Shown: positions 12,400 to 25,264 of the stretch, one piece after another
How the letters are laid out: each line of letters starts with the position of its first letter
How positions within the stretch are numbered: position 1 is the stretch's first letter
NCBI GenBank assembly: GCA_039707465.1
Contig: CM077644.1
Location: 101,727,875-101,791,874 of the forward strand
Source of the DNA: Rhabdophis nuchalis
Lineage: Eukaryota > Chordata > Lepidosauria > Squamata > Natricidae
Direction of reading: 5' to 3'
DNA: 64,000 nucleotides
Program-made: the position numbers and the translations under genes
Notes under the pieces: generated by a model
Databases searched by the model: none
What the model saw: only the letters and a program-made list of their open reading frames with translations
What the model was told of the DNA's origin: nothing

Positions 12400-13600
12400 A
12401 AGAAGAACTAGGTCTTAGATGCGCAACCAACGTCGGTCACAAGTTGGGCAGCAACGGCACACAGATACACACAAACACACCCCTTCTGACCTGGAAGACA
12501 GGACGGCAGGGGACGGCGCGAGAAGGCAGGCAAGGTCACTGGCGAGAGGAGAGAGAGAGTTAAAGAGCCCCGTCCTTCCGCCGCGTTCAGCATCCGCGCA
12601 GCCACACCGAGGCTGTCTTTCTCCTCCCCGCCGCGTCGCTTCTTCCACCGGCGCCAGTCCCTCTTCCCCCCCCCCCTCCTTCAAGGTCTCCCACCAGCCC
12701 GAAGCCCGATCCTCAGAGGCCTCCCTCGGGCCTTCTGCATCCCCCCTAACTCCTCCTGCACGGCTTCTTCAGCGCCGTCACCTCAGCGAAGCCCTGCCTC
12801 GGCGGCCAGTAAAAGACCCACCGGCTCCCGGGAATGGCCCCACACCAAACGAGAGACTCACCTACAGGGCGGGCCTTTCCCGAACCGCCGACTCCGAGAA
12901 AAAATCGGGGTGAGGGAGGGAGACGCACAAAATGGCGGCAGGAGCTTCCCAGGGGTGTGGGAGAGGAGAAGAGGAGGAGGAGGAGGAAGAAGAGCCCGTC
13001 CAAGGCTTGCGGCCGCCGGCGCCCACAAACGCGGGCCCGTGCCGGCGGGTTCCTTTGCGCTCGCTTCCTAAAGCCCCGAGAGGCGGCGGGCCGGCTGTGT
13101 GGTTGTCAAGCCGCTTCGCCAATCGCTGCCCGGGAAAAGCGGCTCCGCGGGGCCCGGCGGCGAGGCTTGGGCGGGGTGACAGCGCAGCCGCCTGAATGGG
13201 AAAGCGACGAAAGGGGCGGCGAGGGCGGGCGGTGGCTGCATAGAGGAGCTCCGAGGAGCGGCGTTTCCCAGGCGTTGGTGGTAGCTGGACCGGAGCCCAA
13301 GTCTAGGCAGAACAGTGGATGGGGCGGCGGTGGCGGCAGGGATTGGGTTGGGAGGCAAGCAGGACGCGGCTTCATGGGAACGGTCCAATTAAAGAGCAGC
13401 TCCCGTCAGTTTGATCCCTTTGCCTTTATTCCTCGCCATGGATCTGTTTTCGGCCCCTTTCCCCCCAGAAAGCTGCGAACGAGACCTGGCCGCCTGGAAG
13501 GCTTCCTACTGCAGGGATATTGATTTATTTAGGGTATTTCTTAGCCGCTCTCCAAAGGACTCGCGGGGCGGGGAGAGCTTGCGTGAATGCGAATGGCAAT
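12400..13600. promoter_or_regulatory. Orphan CpG island with promoter-like motifs
   Basis: About 1.2 kb, strongly GC- and CpG-rich in an AT-rich setting. It contains a CCAAT box (13119-13123), a GC box GGGCGGGG (about 13169-13177) and a YY1-like AAAATGGCGGC (12929-12939). Many long open frames overlap on both strands, as expected from high GC content and not evidence of coding. This looks like the promoter or first exon of a gene or long non-coding RNA whose other exons I cannot identify. It is about 12 kb downstream of the CAMSAP2 3' end, so it is not the CAMSAP2 promoter. Confidence 0.6.
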
Positions 13601-13688
13601 AGCACTTATATACCGCTTCACAGCGCTTCACAGCTCTCTCTAAGCAGTTCACAGTATCAGCCCATTGCCCCCAACCATCTGGGTCCTC
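13590..13688 (-). mobile_element. tRNA-derived SINE, 3' part
   Basis: Reverse complement matches the body of the SINE at 34305-34560: GACCCAGAT, TTGGGGGCAAT, then the GTGAAGCGGTATATAAGT-type end. The tRNA head is missing. It abuts the CpG island. Confidence 0.75.
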
Positions 13689-16303
13689 CACATGCTACAA
13701 TGAAAGAAATATCCATGAGTTAAAAAACGAAATGGATGATGTGCCAACCTAGGCGTCCTAAACGCCGTGCGTAAAAGAGCTCTTCTCCTACTGCGGAGGA
13801 GGAGGGAGAGAGAGAGAAACAAAAGTAGGGTTGTGTCAAATAAATCTCATTTACGAGCTGCAGCGCCACTTTTAAAGAGGCTTTGCTCCTGCTTTTTCTC
13901 CATTCCTTCTTGACGTCTGATTAAAGGATGCAGAACCGCGGCGTAGACGTAGAGGGTAGTTGATATGGCTGGTAAAAGAAGGTGATCCTTTTGATCCTTC
14001 CGCACCCTAAGTTTAGGACAGCAAAGCAATCTCTTTAGAACTCAAATTTTGCAAACTTTGTTAGTGGGAAGCAAACAGGCTTGGCGGGGAAGCTGGAAAA
14101 GTAGGCAACAGGGGTGACACACCCCTTCTTTCTTCCCACACAACTCCTTTATTAAAATTTCCATTTGAAGTTAGCTTTTTGTAAAACAAGGGCCACACAT
14201 CTGTAATTATATAAACTCTAGTAAAGGTTCAGAACTGTTTAAAAGGAAACGCTGCAGAGATATACTAAACATAGCATCATCCTTTGCAATGTATTAACAT
14301 TAGCAGCCATACCTCATCCATAATATTTTGGCTGGGTTACAACTTTTTCCCCTTCCCAGCCTGTGTTTATATGTGATTTGGGGGATAGAAGATTCTAAAA
14401 ATGAGGGTGTGGAGGAGTGTGGATATTCTTTGCATTTGTTTAGGGGGTGCGTTTTTGGTGGGTGGGGTTGTTGCCTTTTTTAGAAATCCATACCTGAAAT
14501 TTTTCTCTTAGTTGTATAAAATTATGCATTTGGCCTCAAAAGAAAGGGAGCAATTTTCATGTGAATTACATGGAAATTTGGAACTTGCAAAACAACCACC
14601 CACACGCCCAAATCCATTGCAGTTTGACTAACCTATCCTGTTCCATCCAAGAGTGTCCTTTTCTAAGATGTTGCATTCCATTTAACTGTGTTTCCTATTC
14701 TTTGAAAGGTAAGGTAGTCTTCTATGCCATGACTACTACGTGTGTTCAATCCCCATCAAGGCATTTTGGAATTTTCCATCCTTTCAGATATTTTAGTAAA
14801 TAATTGTAGATCTTGCTAATTCTTTTGTGTATGTGCAACTAGCAAAATCATATGTAAGAACGATACAGAAAACTGATAGTTAAATAGTTCCTCTACATCC
14901 AGATAATATTAAAGTCACAAAATAGCTGATCTGCTACAAGCCTTAAAATCTGAGTATCTTTTAGAGATTGTAATTAACAGACATACTGTATGTATTATAT
15001 CCTTTAAAAGTAAACCTGTCATAAAATTATTGAGGATAGATTATCTCACACACAGTGGGACTGCTGTTTTCCTCTCTAAAGTACTATTCCCTTATCTGTA
15101 AATCTGAGGTATTTTGAGTTTCTGACAGCCTTTTGCTTCTGATTAAAAATATGCCTATAGGATATTTTGCGGAAACAGATTGTTCAAATGAAATTTAAAA
15201 AGTCACAGTTAGTGAGTCCTTAGCAGTTTATTGTAGTCTGTAAGCTTCTTTACAGATCAATGTTTTATTCCTATGTAAAGGGTTGGTATTTGAAACTTGG
15301 GTGCTCTTTACATCATATAAGGTATTTCCTCATCCTGGGGATGATCTTTCCATTCCCTCTCCTATCTATGAGTGTGTTGTAAGCTACTGTTAAATTCATA
15401 TTGCTTGTGAAAAAAACACAAGGATTCTCCTGAAATTCCTATTCATCACACACTCAGGTCTAGGGTTTATTTTGTGTATGTATATCAAACTGATTTAAAT
15501 TAATGCTGAAAATATCTTTTAAAAAAGGATAGAGCTGAAATTAAGATGCATTTTTATACTGCCTTTTTTAAACCGGAGTTTTGAATATTTACTAAAGTAA
15601 TTTTTCACAAATTGTATAGATGTCTGAGATAACAGGAGCATTACTAATTGTGTCTTCAGCAAATCAAATGCTGAAGACTGAAAAATATAGGCAGAAGATT
15701 ACAGATAGTATGAATGTGTCCTGTTTCTAATGTTAAAATGCAAGGTTGTCTTCATCAACTGATTTATTCCTGAGAATGTCAAATAGATAAATATTAATGT
15801 GTCTCAATAGTTGTGACAACTAGGAATTCTGTGGGTGTGTTTCAAGATGTGCTTTTAAACTATATGCAGTCATACTAGTAATTGAAGTATGTCTGTCCCA
15901 AAGGTATCCTCCATGGTACTACAGGAAAAACAGCTGAGAGTATTTATTTTTAAGAAAATGGCACAAGCAATTAATTTTAGAACCTGTAAATTAGTTGAAT
16001 GTTTAGTATGCACACTTTCCTTCTGCTCCCTAACACAATTTCTTCTTGTAAAGAAATGGTTTTGGTTGAGGGTTTTTTTTCCTGAATCTGTTAAACTTTC
16101 TTGAGAACTGGCATTATATCACCGAATCTCAACATTTCCCCATAAATTTAGAAAGGGCAAAAAGCATAACTGTTTTCTTTCTTTTCATTCCCCTTCCCTT
16201 GGTCTTTTTCTTACTTTCTAACTCTTTTTGTTTGGTATACTTTTACAGTATTGGAAAATTATAATTGAAAAAACATCCCATAAATTTAAACCATGTGCGC
16301 ATG

Positions 16304-16304
<1 letters not shown>

Positions 16305-16346
<42 letters not shown>
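16305..16346. repeat. (CA)n microsatellite
   Basis: About 20 uninterrupted CA dinucleotides. A shorter (GT)n tract lies at about 10990-11008. Confidence 0.95.
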
Positions 16347-16348
<2 letters not shown>

Positions 16349-16501
16349 TTAACCACCTTGATACTTTCTCAAATAAACTGTTACAGTACATCCAAAAATT
16401 TCATAAACCTCCTTACTACACTTAGACATAAATCACATAATTGTCATGTGTTTTGTGTCATGCTAGAAGACAAAACTCTTCTTAAATCACATCCACAGTA
16501 A

Positions 16502-16665
16502 TCTTTGTTTAGTGATCACAATTTGGACCTACAACTTGGTCATTAAGTGATGTGGTCACTAAATTAAACCATGACTATGCTTATTATCTTCAGCTTTTCT
16601 TTAATTTATAGCCCTGCAAATGTCATAAATATGAGGATTGGTTGGAAAGTTACTTTTTCATCATC
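16502..16665. mobile_element. Tigger-like MITE fragment, interrupted by an L2 insertion
   Basis: TTTAGTGATCACAATTT and 'gtcataaatatgagga' match internal parts of the Tigger-like MITE family (complete copies at 40682-41087 and 46880-47274). The rest of the element may resume after the L2 at about 18240-18285 (GTTGCTACACAAGGACTACC). The assignment of the right half is tentative. Confidence 0.5.
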
Positions 16666-16675
16666 ATAACTACAA

Positions 16676-18044
16676 GAAGAAGAAGCCCTCTTTGGATCCA
16701 GCTCTTTTAACCAACTATCGTCCCGTCTCCAACCTTCCCTTTTTGGCGAAGGTTGTTGAGAGTGTGGTGGCACAACAGTTTCCCCGTCACCTGGAGGAAG
16801 TTGATTATCTAGACCCGCGCCAGTCCGGCTTTCGGCCCGGGCATAGCACCGAGACGGCATTGGTCGCGTTGGTGGATGATCTCTGGAGGGCCAGAGATGG
16901 GGGTTGTTCCTCCATCCTGGTTCTATTAGACCTCTCGGCGGCTTTCGATACCATCGACCATGGTATCCTATTGCATCGGCTGGGGGGGTTGGGGGTGGGA
17001 GGCACCGTTTTACGGTGGTTCTCCTCCTACCTCTCTGGCCGATCGCAATTTGTGTTGGCAGGGGAGCAGAGGTCGACCCCGAGACCCCTCACATGTGGGG
17101 TGCCTCAGGGGTCGGTCCTCTCGCCTCTCCTGTTTAATGCATACATGAAGCCGCTGGGTGAGATCATCCGTGGTTTTGGGGTAGAGTACCATCTATACAC
17201 TGATGATACTCAGCTGTATATATCTACCCCAAACCACCCCAACGATGCCGTAGCGGTGATGTGCCAGTGCCTGGAAGCCGTGCGGATCTGGATGGGAAGC
17301 AACGGACTCAGGCTCAACCCGACCAAGACCGAGTGGCTGTGGTTTCCGGCTGCCCGATTCAACCAGCTTTCTCCAACGCTGGCCATAGGGGGCGAACATC
17401 TTGCCCCTGTGGATGGGGTGCGCAATTTGGGTGTCCTCCTGGATACCCGGCTGTCTATGGAAGAGCAAGTGACAGCCGTGGCCAGGAGGGCGTTTTACCA
17501 GGTCCGCCTGGTCCGCCAATTGCGCCCCCTATTGGATTGGGACGCCCTTCGCACAGTCACTCATGCCCTCGTGACATCCCGACTGGACTATTGTAACTCC
17601 CTCTACATGGGGCTCCCCTTGAAGTGCACCCGGAGGCTTCAGTTAGTTCAGAATGCAGCCGCGCGAGCAATCATGGGAACCACTAGGTTTACCCACATTA
17701 CACCGCTCTTGCGCGAGCTGCACTGGCTGCCTGTCGTCTTCCGGGTGCGCTTCAAGGTGTTAACTATCATCTTTAAAGCGCTCCATGGCTCGGGACCTAG
17801 CTACCTGCAGGATCGGATCCTGCCTCACACATCCTCACGGCCGATTCGCTCCCACAGAGAGGGACTTCTCCGGGTGCCGTCCACTAGACTTTGTCAGCGG
17901 GCGACGCCCAGGGGAAGGGCTCTCTCTGTGGCGGGCCCGGCCCTCTGGAACGACCTTCCCCCCGATATTAGAACGACCACGGACCTCCGCTCCTTCCGCT
18001 TGAAATTGAAGACTCATCTTTTCCGCCTGGCCGGCCTAGGGTAG
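16676..18044 (+). CDS. L2 ORF2 reverse transcriptase fragment
   Basis: An uninterrupted frame of about 455 codons. In order: [10 protein letters not shown] (finger), [13 protein letters not shown] (motif A, first catalytic Asp), [13 protein letters not shown] (motif B), [10 protein letters not shown] (motif C), then the L2-type C-terminal region with a conserved LDYCNSLYMGLP and LRELHWLPV. Motif C reads YTDD where its sister copy at 55862-57547 has YADD. This is not expected to abolish the two Asp residues but is a divergence at the active site. There is no start codon of its own; the reading frame is simply open into the 5' truncation. It cannot retrotranspose autonomously without the endonuclease. 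Confidence 0.85.
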
Positions 18045-18236
18045 TCTCTCTCTCTATGGGTTTTTAAATGTATGGGGATTTTTAGTTAATGGGATTTTAG
18101 CACAGGAATTAATTTAATCTGTTTTAATTTTGTTATGTATGTTGTATATTTATTGTTTTTATTTCCCCTGTGCACCGCCCCGAGTCCCTGTGGGGAGAGG
18201 GAGCGGTCAATAAATTTGGCTATTATTATTATTAAA
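16676..18236 (+). mobile_element. L2 LINE, 5'-truncated, with open reverse transcriptase frame
   Basis: The element starts inside the reverse transcriptase region ([10 protein letters not shown]) and runs through the stop at 18042-18044 into a short 3' UTR that ends in a TTA-repeat tail near 18220-18236. It is about 85 percent similar by eye to the L2 at 55862-57547. The motifs [26 protein letters not shown] and DDTQLY mark the CR1/L2 group, L2 branch (CR1 proper has different wording at these places). The endonuclease half is lost. Confidence 0.9.
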
Positions 18237-18841
18237 TAATGGCTAAACAAGGCAGTTGCTACACAAGGACTACCAGTATATTGTAATTTATGATACAGTA
18301 GCATGTGTCTGTGTGTACAGTAGATTTATAAATGCAAAAGATGTCCCAGTTAACTGCCTCAGTTTAATCCAGATCAAATATGTACTGTAATTAAATTCAG
18401 GAAAATCTCTACACTATTCTGTATTGGACTCTTTGAAAGAATGGGATGTAAATATAATTGGCAATTATTCATAGAAGCTTCTTATTATAGGACATGTTCA
18501 TGGGAGCAGATGCATCTCTGCTATCATACTTCAGAAAAGTGTGTGAATGTACCCTGAAATATTGATAAAACACAAAGGGAATTCTAAAAATATATGTGAA
18601 TGACTTAAGCATGCAGTATGAAGAAGTGGGCCACGAAAGAACTATTCTATCACCCACAAATTTATACAAAATAAAATTTAATTGAGAGACATCCCATTTT
18701 ACCATTCAGCTTGTCTCTAGCAGTGCTGACCTCTTGGATTTTTTAAATAACTTTTAATTGGCCATAGTCAGACATTGAATACTTTAATAACCAGAGCCCT
18801 GCATCACAAGCTATAATCAAAATAGTATTTTCCATATTATT

Positions 18842-19315
18842 TTGGAGCGGGCAGCAGCCAAAAAAGCCAATGCAATCCTAAATTGTATTAATAGAGGGAT
18901 TCAATCAATATCATGTGAGGTATTAATACCACTCTATAAAGCCTTAGTAAGACTGCCACACCTAGAATACTGCATCCAATTTTGGTCACCACACTATAAA
19001 AAAGATGTTGAGACTTTAGAAACTGTAAATGAGAAAGGATAAATTTTCTGACAGTGAAAACAATCAACCAATGGAAGAGTTTGCCTTCAGAGGTTGTGGG
19101 TGCTTCATCACTGGAAGCTTTCAAGAAGAGGCTGGACAGCCATCTATCAGAAAAGGTACACAGTTTCCTGCTTGAGCAGGTGGTTGGACTAGATTATCTA
19201 CAAGGTCCCTTCAAACTCTTGTTATTCTGTTCTATTCTAGAACAGTATTCTGATTCTGTTCCTGTTCCTATTCTTTCTATTCTATTCTATTCTATTCTAT
19301 TCTATTCTTTTTTTG
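18842..19315 (+). mobile_element. CR1 LINE 3' end with TTCTA microsatellite tail
   Basis: The segment encodes the C-terminal CR1 phrase LYKALVRLPHLEYCIQFWSP, then the short 3' UTR (GGTTGGACTAGATTATCTA) and a tail of CTATT/TTCTA repeats at 19268-19309. A microsatellite growing from a CR1 3' tail is known from snakes as microsatellite seeding by the Snake1 CR1 family. The frame is broken at 19040. Confidence 0.8.
19268..19309. repeat. (TTCTA)n microsatellite
   Basis: About seven pentamer units directly continuing the CR1 3' end. Confidence 0.9.
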
Positions 19316-20353
19316 CTATGAAAGATATTGGCTTATTGCTAGTACATGAAATTGCCATCTGGACGCTTCTTATTTCCAATGCCTAATCTTTTCTCACATT
19401 TTCTACTGCTGAAGAAATCTGGTTTGCCTTAAACAAGACCATGTAAAACTATTCTTATAATTATATAATAAACAGTTCCATTATTAATGAAACTAATTTC
19501 TTTAAATATGTTGGAATGGTCCAACATTTACTTCATTAACATAGTTCATTTAAAAGGACCAGTTTGATTTTTGTTGTTCCGGGCTAGATTATGCTATGGC
19601 AGAGGATTACAGGCAGGAGCAGGATTGGGATTCTAGAGAGGTGGTTTGTCTACCTGAGCCTGCAGCTGTCATGGCAAAGTGTATTCACTATATTGGCCAT
19701 CATTGTATTGTCAGCAATTCCCAATGATATAACCTAATTGTAGTTTTAGAAACAAACAAGGTTTTATGGAAAGACATTGACTGATGCCTGTACCTGTTGC
19801 TGAGGAAATTGACATGAGCAAGAGAAAGTGGTAAGAGGAGTGAAAAGCAAAAGTGAAGAGTTAAAATTTCTGTTTGGGTTTGGAGAGAGATAGAATATAA
19901 GAAGGAATTCTGATGAAGAGAAGTTTAGATTTCAGGGGGAGGAAATTGGAGAGGTGTTGACAAACATTGTGAGGACAATATTATGAAAGGGAAGAATGAT
20001 TGCAGCCAATCAATAGGCTTTGGTTGGCAGGAATTTGACAGTGCAACAGAGATTATTAAATTAAATTGAATACAAATAAGAAGGGATCATAGAATGGATG
20101 AAAGATGAGAACCTCTGATATATTCTGGAGATTGGATATCTGAGTATGTAATAGGGGAATTGAAGCAAAGAATGGAGATTGATTTAGTAGGAATGTAGAA
20201 TCACTAGTCTGCAGATATTTGGATTTATTGGTAGAGAAGTTAGCTTTAGGAAAAGTTGGGATTGCTAATATACCTCCCAGTGGCACCTCCTAGTGGCATC
20301 TCTATATGGGCTGCTTGGTTTCATGAATGGACTGGCAGTAGAATTATCTAGGC

Positions 20354-20682
20354 CTGTGATGGTGAACCTATGGCATGCATGCCAGAGGAGGCACACAGAG
20401 CCCTCTCCATGGGCACATCTACTGTGACCAACTGCTCTTCCGGGTTCCATTGTGTGCATGCACACTGGCCAGCTGGTCTGGTGCACATGCACACCAGCCA
20501 GCTGCTCTCTTCTGGGTTCTGTTGCGTGCATAAGTGAACACCAACTGGCCGGCACGTGCATGCATACCGGTCAGCTGGTTATTTCTGGGTTTTGGTGATT
20601 CGGCGCACGCAAGCGCACCTGTGTGCACATACACATACGCTCCAGTTTTGGCACTCGATGCCGAAAAGATTAATCATCACTG
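20354..20682. mobile_element. hAT MITE, diverged member of the CAGTGATGG family
   Basis: Ends CTGTGATGGTGAACC and ATTAATCATCACTG are related to the 9531-9903 family. The 8-bp duplications ATCTAGGC (20346-20353) and CTCTAGGC (20683-20690) differ at one base. The interior is GC-rich, built from TGCATGCAC-type inverted pieces. Confidence 0.75.
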
Positions 20683-21691
20683 CTCTAGGCTATGGAACTG
20701 TGATATGTCAACATTTTCCTTTTTAAGAAGGATCAGAGGCAACACATGAGTTCATGCTGGTCTGGTCTCATCCTATAAAAATAATCTTGAGGAACTGGAG
20801 GAACACTTGCAGGCTAAACAAAGGTCACATAAATGAAACCTGAGTCCAAAGCAAGAATATAACTTGAGAAAGCATCTCAGGATTGACCCTTCCTAATTCT
20901 CTAGAACCAAAAGGTGAGGAGTGGAGAAGTTGATTCAGAATCATAGAATTATGTTGCTGTAACCTTATAATAAAAGTAGTACTACTACTCAGGAAATTTG
21001 GTTTCCTGATCTGGACAAATTCAAAAGTGCTGACATATCCATAGCCTGAATCACATTGGAGGTCTGATATCTGGTTTGTATCGTAACACTGGTGCAATAT
21101 TATTTGAGAATGGAGGGAATTATTATCTGTCTCTTATTGTGGTTGGAATACTTTCTGAGATGGAGTTGATAGGGTGGGTGGATGTACCTGTGTAGTAGAA
21201 TTACTTTGTTTCCAGAGTGCAGTGAGGGTTATAATGAGCAATTCTGCTGAATATTTAGTCACCCGTAGAAATAAAGAGGTGACACTGGCCCTTGATGGGA
21301 TTCCACCTAAATGGCCTCTACTGGTTTAGCAATTGAGAAATACTCCTTGGTTTATTTAAGAGCTCTAGGAAGTGAAGTGAATCAGGAGATATCTAGAGCA
21401 CTGTTGGTGTAAGACAAAGAATGAATCAGAGAGAAGATAAGTAAGTGTTCAGGCCTAAATGGTAATCAGAGCACGAGAATGTCAACGCTTCTTCAATCTT
21501 ATTGCACTTGCAAAATGCCATCCAAAATGGCAGCTTAAACTGTGAATTCTGAGGAAGCAGAGAAATTCTGTATCTCATCAACTTTCCACCTGTAGTTTGG
21601 ATTGTTTTATTTTTTAAAAATTTAGGTGTTTCATCCTTTCCTTCCTTATTGAAGAAAGCCTTCAGTCACATGACTAGGAAATGGGTTTGAC

Positions 21692-21895
21692 CAGTGGTGA
21701 AATTCATTTTTTTTTTACTACCGGTCTTATGGGCGTGACTTGGTGGGCATGGCAGGGAAAGGATACTGCAAAATCTCCATTCCGACTCCACTCTGGGGAC
21801 AGCCAGAGGTGGTATTTGCTGGTTCTCTGAACTATTCAAAATTTCTGCTACCGGTTCTTCACAACCTGTCATAGACCTGTTGAATTTCACTCCTG
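21692..21895. mobile_element. Probable hAT MITE
   Basis: Ends CAGTGGTGAAATTCA and TGAATTTCACTCCTG form near-perfect inverted repeats. Flanking octamers GGTTTGAC and ATTTGGAC match at only 5 of 8 bases, so the target duplication is weak. Confidence 0.6.
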
Positions 21896-23439
21896 ATTTG
21901 GACTATCATAAATGTATCTATGAATAAAAGGGTGATGACACCTGCTTTGAAGAAGATGGTAGCCATCTCCTGACCTCAAAATTCTGGATATTGACCAGGT
22001 TTCCCTTTCTTGGAGGAGACCAGGAGGAAGAAATATATCTATCAATAATTATGATGAGATAGCTTTATAAATGTCTTAGATCAAGTGTGATAAAAATAAA
22101 GTAGAAATATTTTTAATTTATTTTTCAAAGTAGGTGCAGACCATGTGTATCTACAGATCTATCTGTAGTAGAGAGCTTTATTACTTTCAAAATATGGCAT
22201 CTGACATTTTATGAAGAATTCTGGAATTCTGGATTTATTTGAGTTTGGGGGTGTTTCATGAAGAAAGAAATTTATTCTCTTGATGTTCAAGAGTAGGTTC
22301 AATAGATGTATTTATCAATTTTTAAAATGTCTATATGATGTAGAAGTGGCAGAATCAAAGGCCAGAATTAAAAGAGGGAACAGCCTAGAATCCGTACATC
22401 TCTACAAGCAATTTATCCCTCCTTGAATTCCATTGATCCTTATTTAGCTCCAAGTAGATGCTAACTGTTAATTGAGAAGATTCCTGTGCATAGGCTGTTT
22501 AGCAATAAATCAGTTTAATTGACCTTTACGTGTGGGCCTGGTCTTTAGTGCCTGACAATATATACATACATAATCCATATTTAATAATGTTAATTCACTG
22601 ATTCGAACTAGCTCCATATTATTACCCATGTTTCACACTGATAAAAGATAAAAAATAAAAAGCATTTCTTCTCATCTTCTGGGAACTAAAAACTGAGATA
22701 CATAAATCTCCTATCAGCTTTTTAAATCAGGGATGGGCTCTAAGAACGTATTTATACCTGAGAGAAAATTTATGTCTTTTATTATAGTATGTCAAAGCAT
22801 TCCTTGCCTGGGAGTTGGGGAACAGTTTATGAAGACATGTCTTAGTCAATCTGAGGTGTGGTTGGGAGCTGTCGTAGTGAGGGAAGTCTGTTTTTTTAAT
22901 AGGACCATACATAGAAGAAATGTCAGTGTCATATTGTTGCCCTTGGGGTATTTTTAATAGTTTCCTACATTCCAAACTGAGGATGATGGGAATTATAGTA
23001 AACAACATCTGGAAATAAGTGAGTAATATCTACACAAGACTTTTGGATTTGCTTATCCAAATTCTTGTACAATGAGTTTTAAAGTATGTTTTTAAAAAAA
23101 GGATAGTGATTCAAAGAAATCATAATGCACGTTTGGTTACTTTCATAAACATGTTTCTGTTCAGAGGATCTTGCCAGGTCTTGTTACCTTTGTAAATTCG
23201 CTGATGTGGTAAGACAAGTGATGCAATGCTAAATATTACGTTTGTTAAGAGTACTGCCAATATAAAGATGATATTAATCATTTATAATCATTCAATCATA
23301 GTAAATTAGTGGTATTAAAATTTCAGGAATGCAATTAATATAGTTCACAAGGTATGGCAACACTGAAAAGATTTAAAACTTCATATTTCTACTTCTAACC
23401 AAAGAATACTTTTCGAAGTGCTATAAGAGGCGACATGAG

Positions 23440-23455
23440 GAATAATAATAATAAT

Positions 23456-23489
<34 letters not shown>

Positions 23490-23525
23490 TTTATTGTCAT
23501 TGTACTAAAATTACAATGAAATTGG
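23440..23525. repeat. AAT/ATC trinucleotide repeat at a LINE-like tail
   Basis: (AAT)n then (ATC)n (about 23443-23490), continuing into TTTATTGTCATTGTACT, which read on the minus strand is a typical LINE tail (AGTACAATGACAATAAA). The repeat probably grew from a minus-strand LINE 3' end. Confidence 0.6.
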
Positions 23526-23723
23526 TTACTTGAGAAGCAGGCATGGAGGAAGCTGTCATTCTTCTGAAGAAACTAGAATGCCTTGTTGGGAAGACGTATT
23601 TCTCTTCCAACACAAAGATGTTCTCAGATGCTGTTTATGTGGAAAAATTGATCCTGAGTCAGAGTTACTCAACCACCGATTGAGATAATACAGAGACTAT
23701 GAATACACAGCAAATATTTTATA

Positions 23724-24108
23724 GAAGTAGTTCTTGATTTATGACAGTTGAGCCAAAAATTTCTATCGCTAAGCAAGACAGTTGTTATATGAGTTTTGTC
23801 CAACTTTATGACCTTTCTTGTCACGGTTATTTAGTGAATCACTGCAGTTAAGTCAGTAACATGGTTAAGTGAATCTGGCTTCCCCATTGGCTTTCCTTGT
23901 CACAAGGTTGCAAAAAATGGTTACCTGGCCCTGGGACACTGTAACTGTCATAAGTACATGCCAACTGCCAAGTGTCTTAATTTTGATCATGTGACCATGG
24001 GGGTGCCGCAATGATTGTAATTGTGAAAAATGGTCATAATACAGTATAATACATAATGGCGGTATAATACAGTCACTAAACAAATGATTGTAAGTTGAAG
24101 ATTACCTG
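23724..24108. mobile_element. Tigger-like palindromic MITE
   Basis: TA-flanked element with ends GAAGTAGTTCTTGAT and GAAGATTACCTG, a decayed version of the CAGGTAGTCCTYGACTTA ends. The interior carries the family words 'aagtgaatctggcttcccc' and 'gatcatgtgaccatggggg'. There is no transposase. Confidence 0.75.
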
Positions 24109-25264
24109 TAATTGAACCCCATTTATAAATATTTTACATCATTCAGAAATACTGACGTGGTTAGTTATAACCACAACATGAGTCTAGTTCAATGTTTTTC
24201 AAACTTGGCAACTTTATGAAGGGCGGATATGGACAGATGCTGGCAGGGGAATTCTGGGAGTTGAGGTTAACACACCTTAAAGTTGCCAAAATACATAAAT
24301 GGATTGACACTAAAACTTTGACAGTCGTGGGATGCAACAGACACAATTTGAGTGTGGACATTCTTCGAAATAAGTGAGTTAAAACAAGGTTTAATATTTC
24401 TGGGAAGTTGCTTGAGATGTTAGGGTGGGTAGGTCAGCTGATGGGAAGACTGGAGGTAGCACTGAGAAGATTGCTGGGAAGGTACTGAGGGAAATTGTCA
24501 TGATTTAACATTTTTATATGCTTTTGGCCTGGATGATTGAGTCTACATTTACACCTTGCATTTCATTTTGGGGAGAACTCCGTTAGAGTTAGTTCATTCC
24601 AACGGTTCTATGACTCTATGTCTATCCAAAAAAAATTTCATTTGACTGAATAAGTTAGTTGGATGAGTAACAAAATGTCTCAGTTTAATAAACTTTGGTC
24701 CAGTTGCCACGATTAACCTTCGACAGGGAAATAAGATATGGTGTGATCTGACACTAGTAACCGTCATGGTGGTCAGTTTGGGGAGTCTGTGAAGAAGTAA
24801 AGGGGCAGTTTGTGTTTTCTACAGCTCTTAGGCTTGAAGTGGATTGAGACTGTTGCTGCAAGATGGCTATAAGACAATGTTGTTCCAGGAGGATTATAGC
24901 AAGATGGCTACAGTGCAAGTTCCCCAAGCTTGAAAAACCTGAGTGGCCTGTTGCAGTTTTTACACGTTAGGAATATGATAGACAGACTTTTTATACGTGG
25001 GCAAAGATATCTTTTGGATTTAACTGACATTTTGGTTTAATGGACACTCTTTCCCCAAATGTCCCATTAGATATAGGTTTTGCTGTATTTGACAGGTGTC
25101 AAACTTGCCATGTCACATTGCTGTTATGTGATGTTTCGTGACATTTTTCCCCTAGCTGGGTTAGGCATGATCTCTTTGTGACGCATCACACCCTTGAGTT
25201 AAAGTAGTTGATAATTCTGTTGTAAAATCTATCTATTTGAGGGATATTGCCTAACCACATATAG

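Noticed and set aside
12419..13523. Several frames up to 229 codons on both strands
   Set aside because: Overlapping frames in a CpG island; Arg/Pro/Gly/Ala-rich wording typical of random GC-rich DNA, no recognisable domain.
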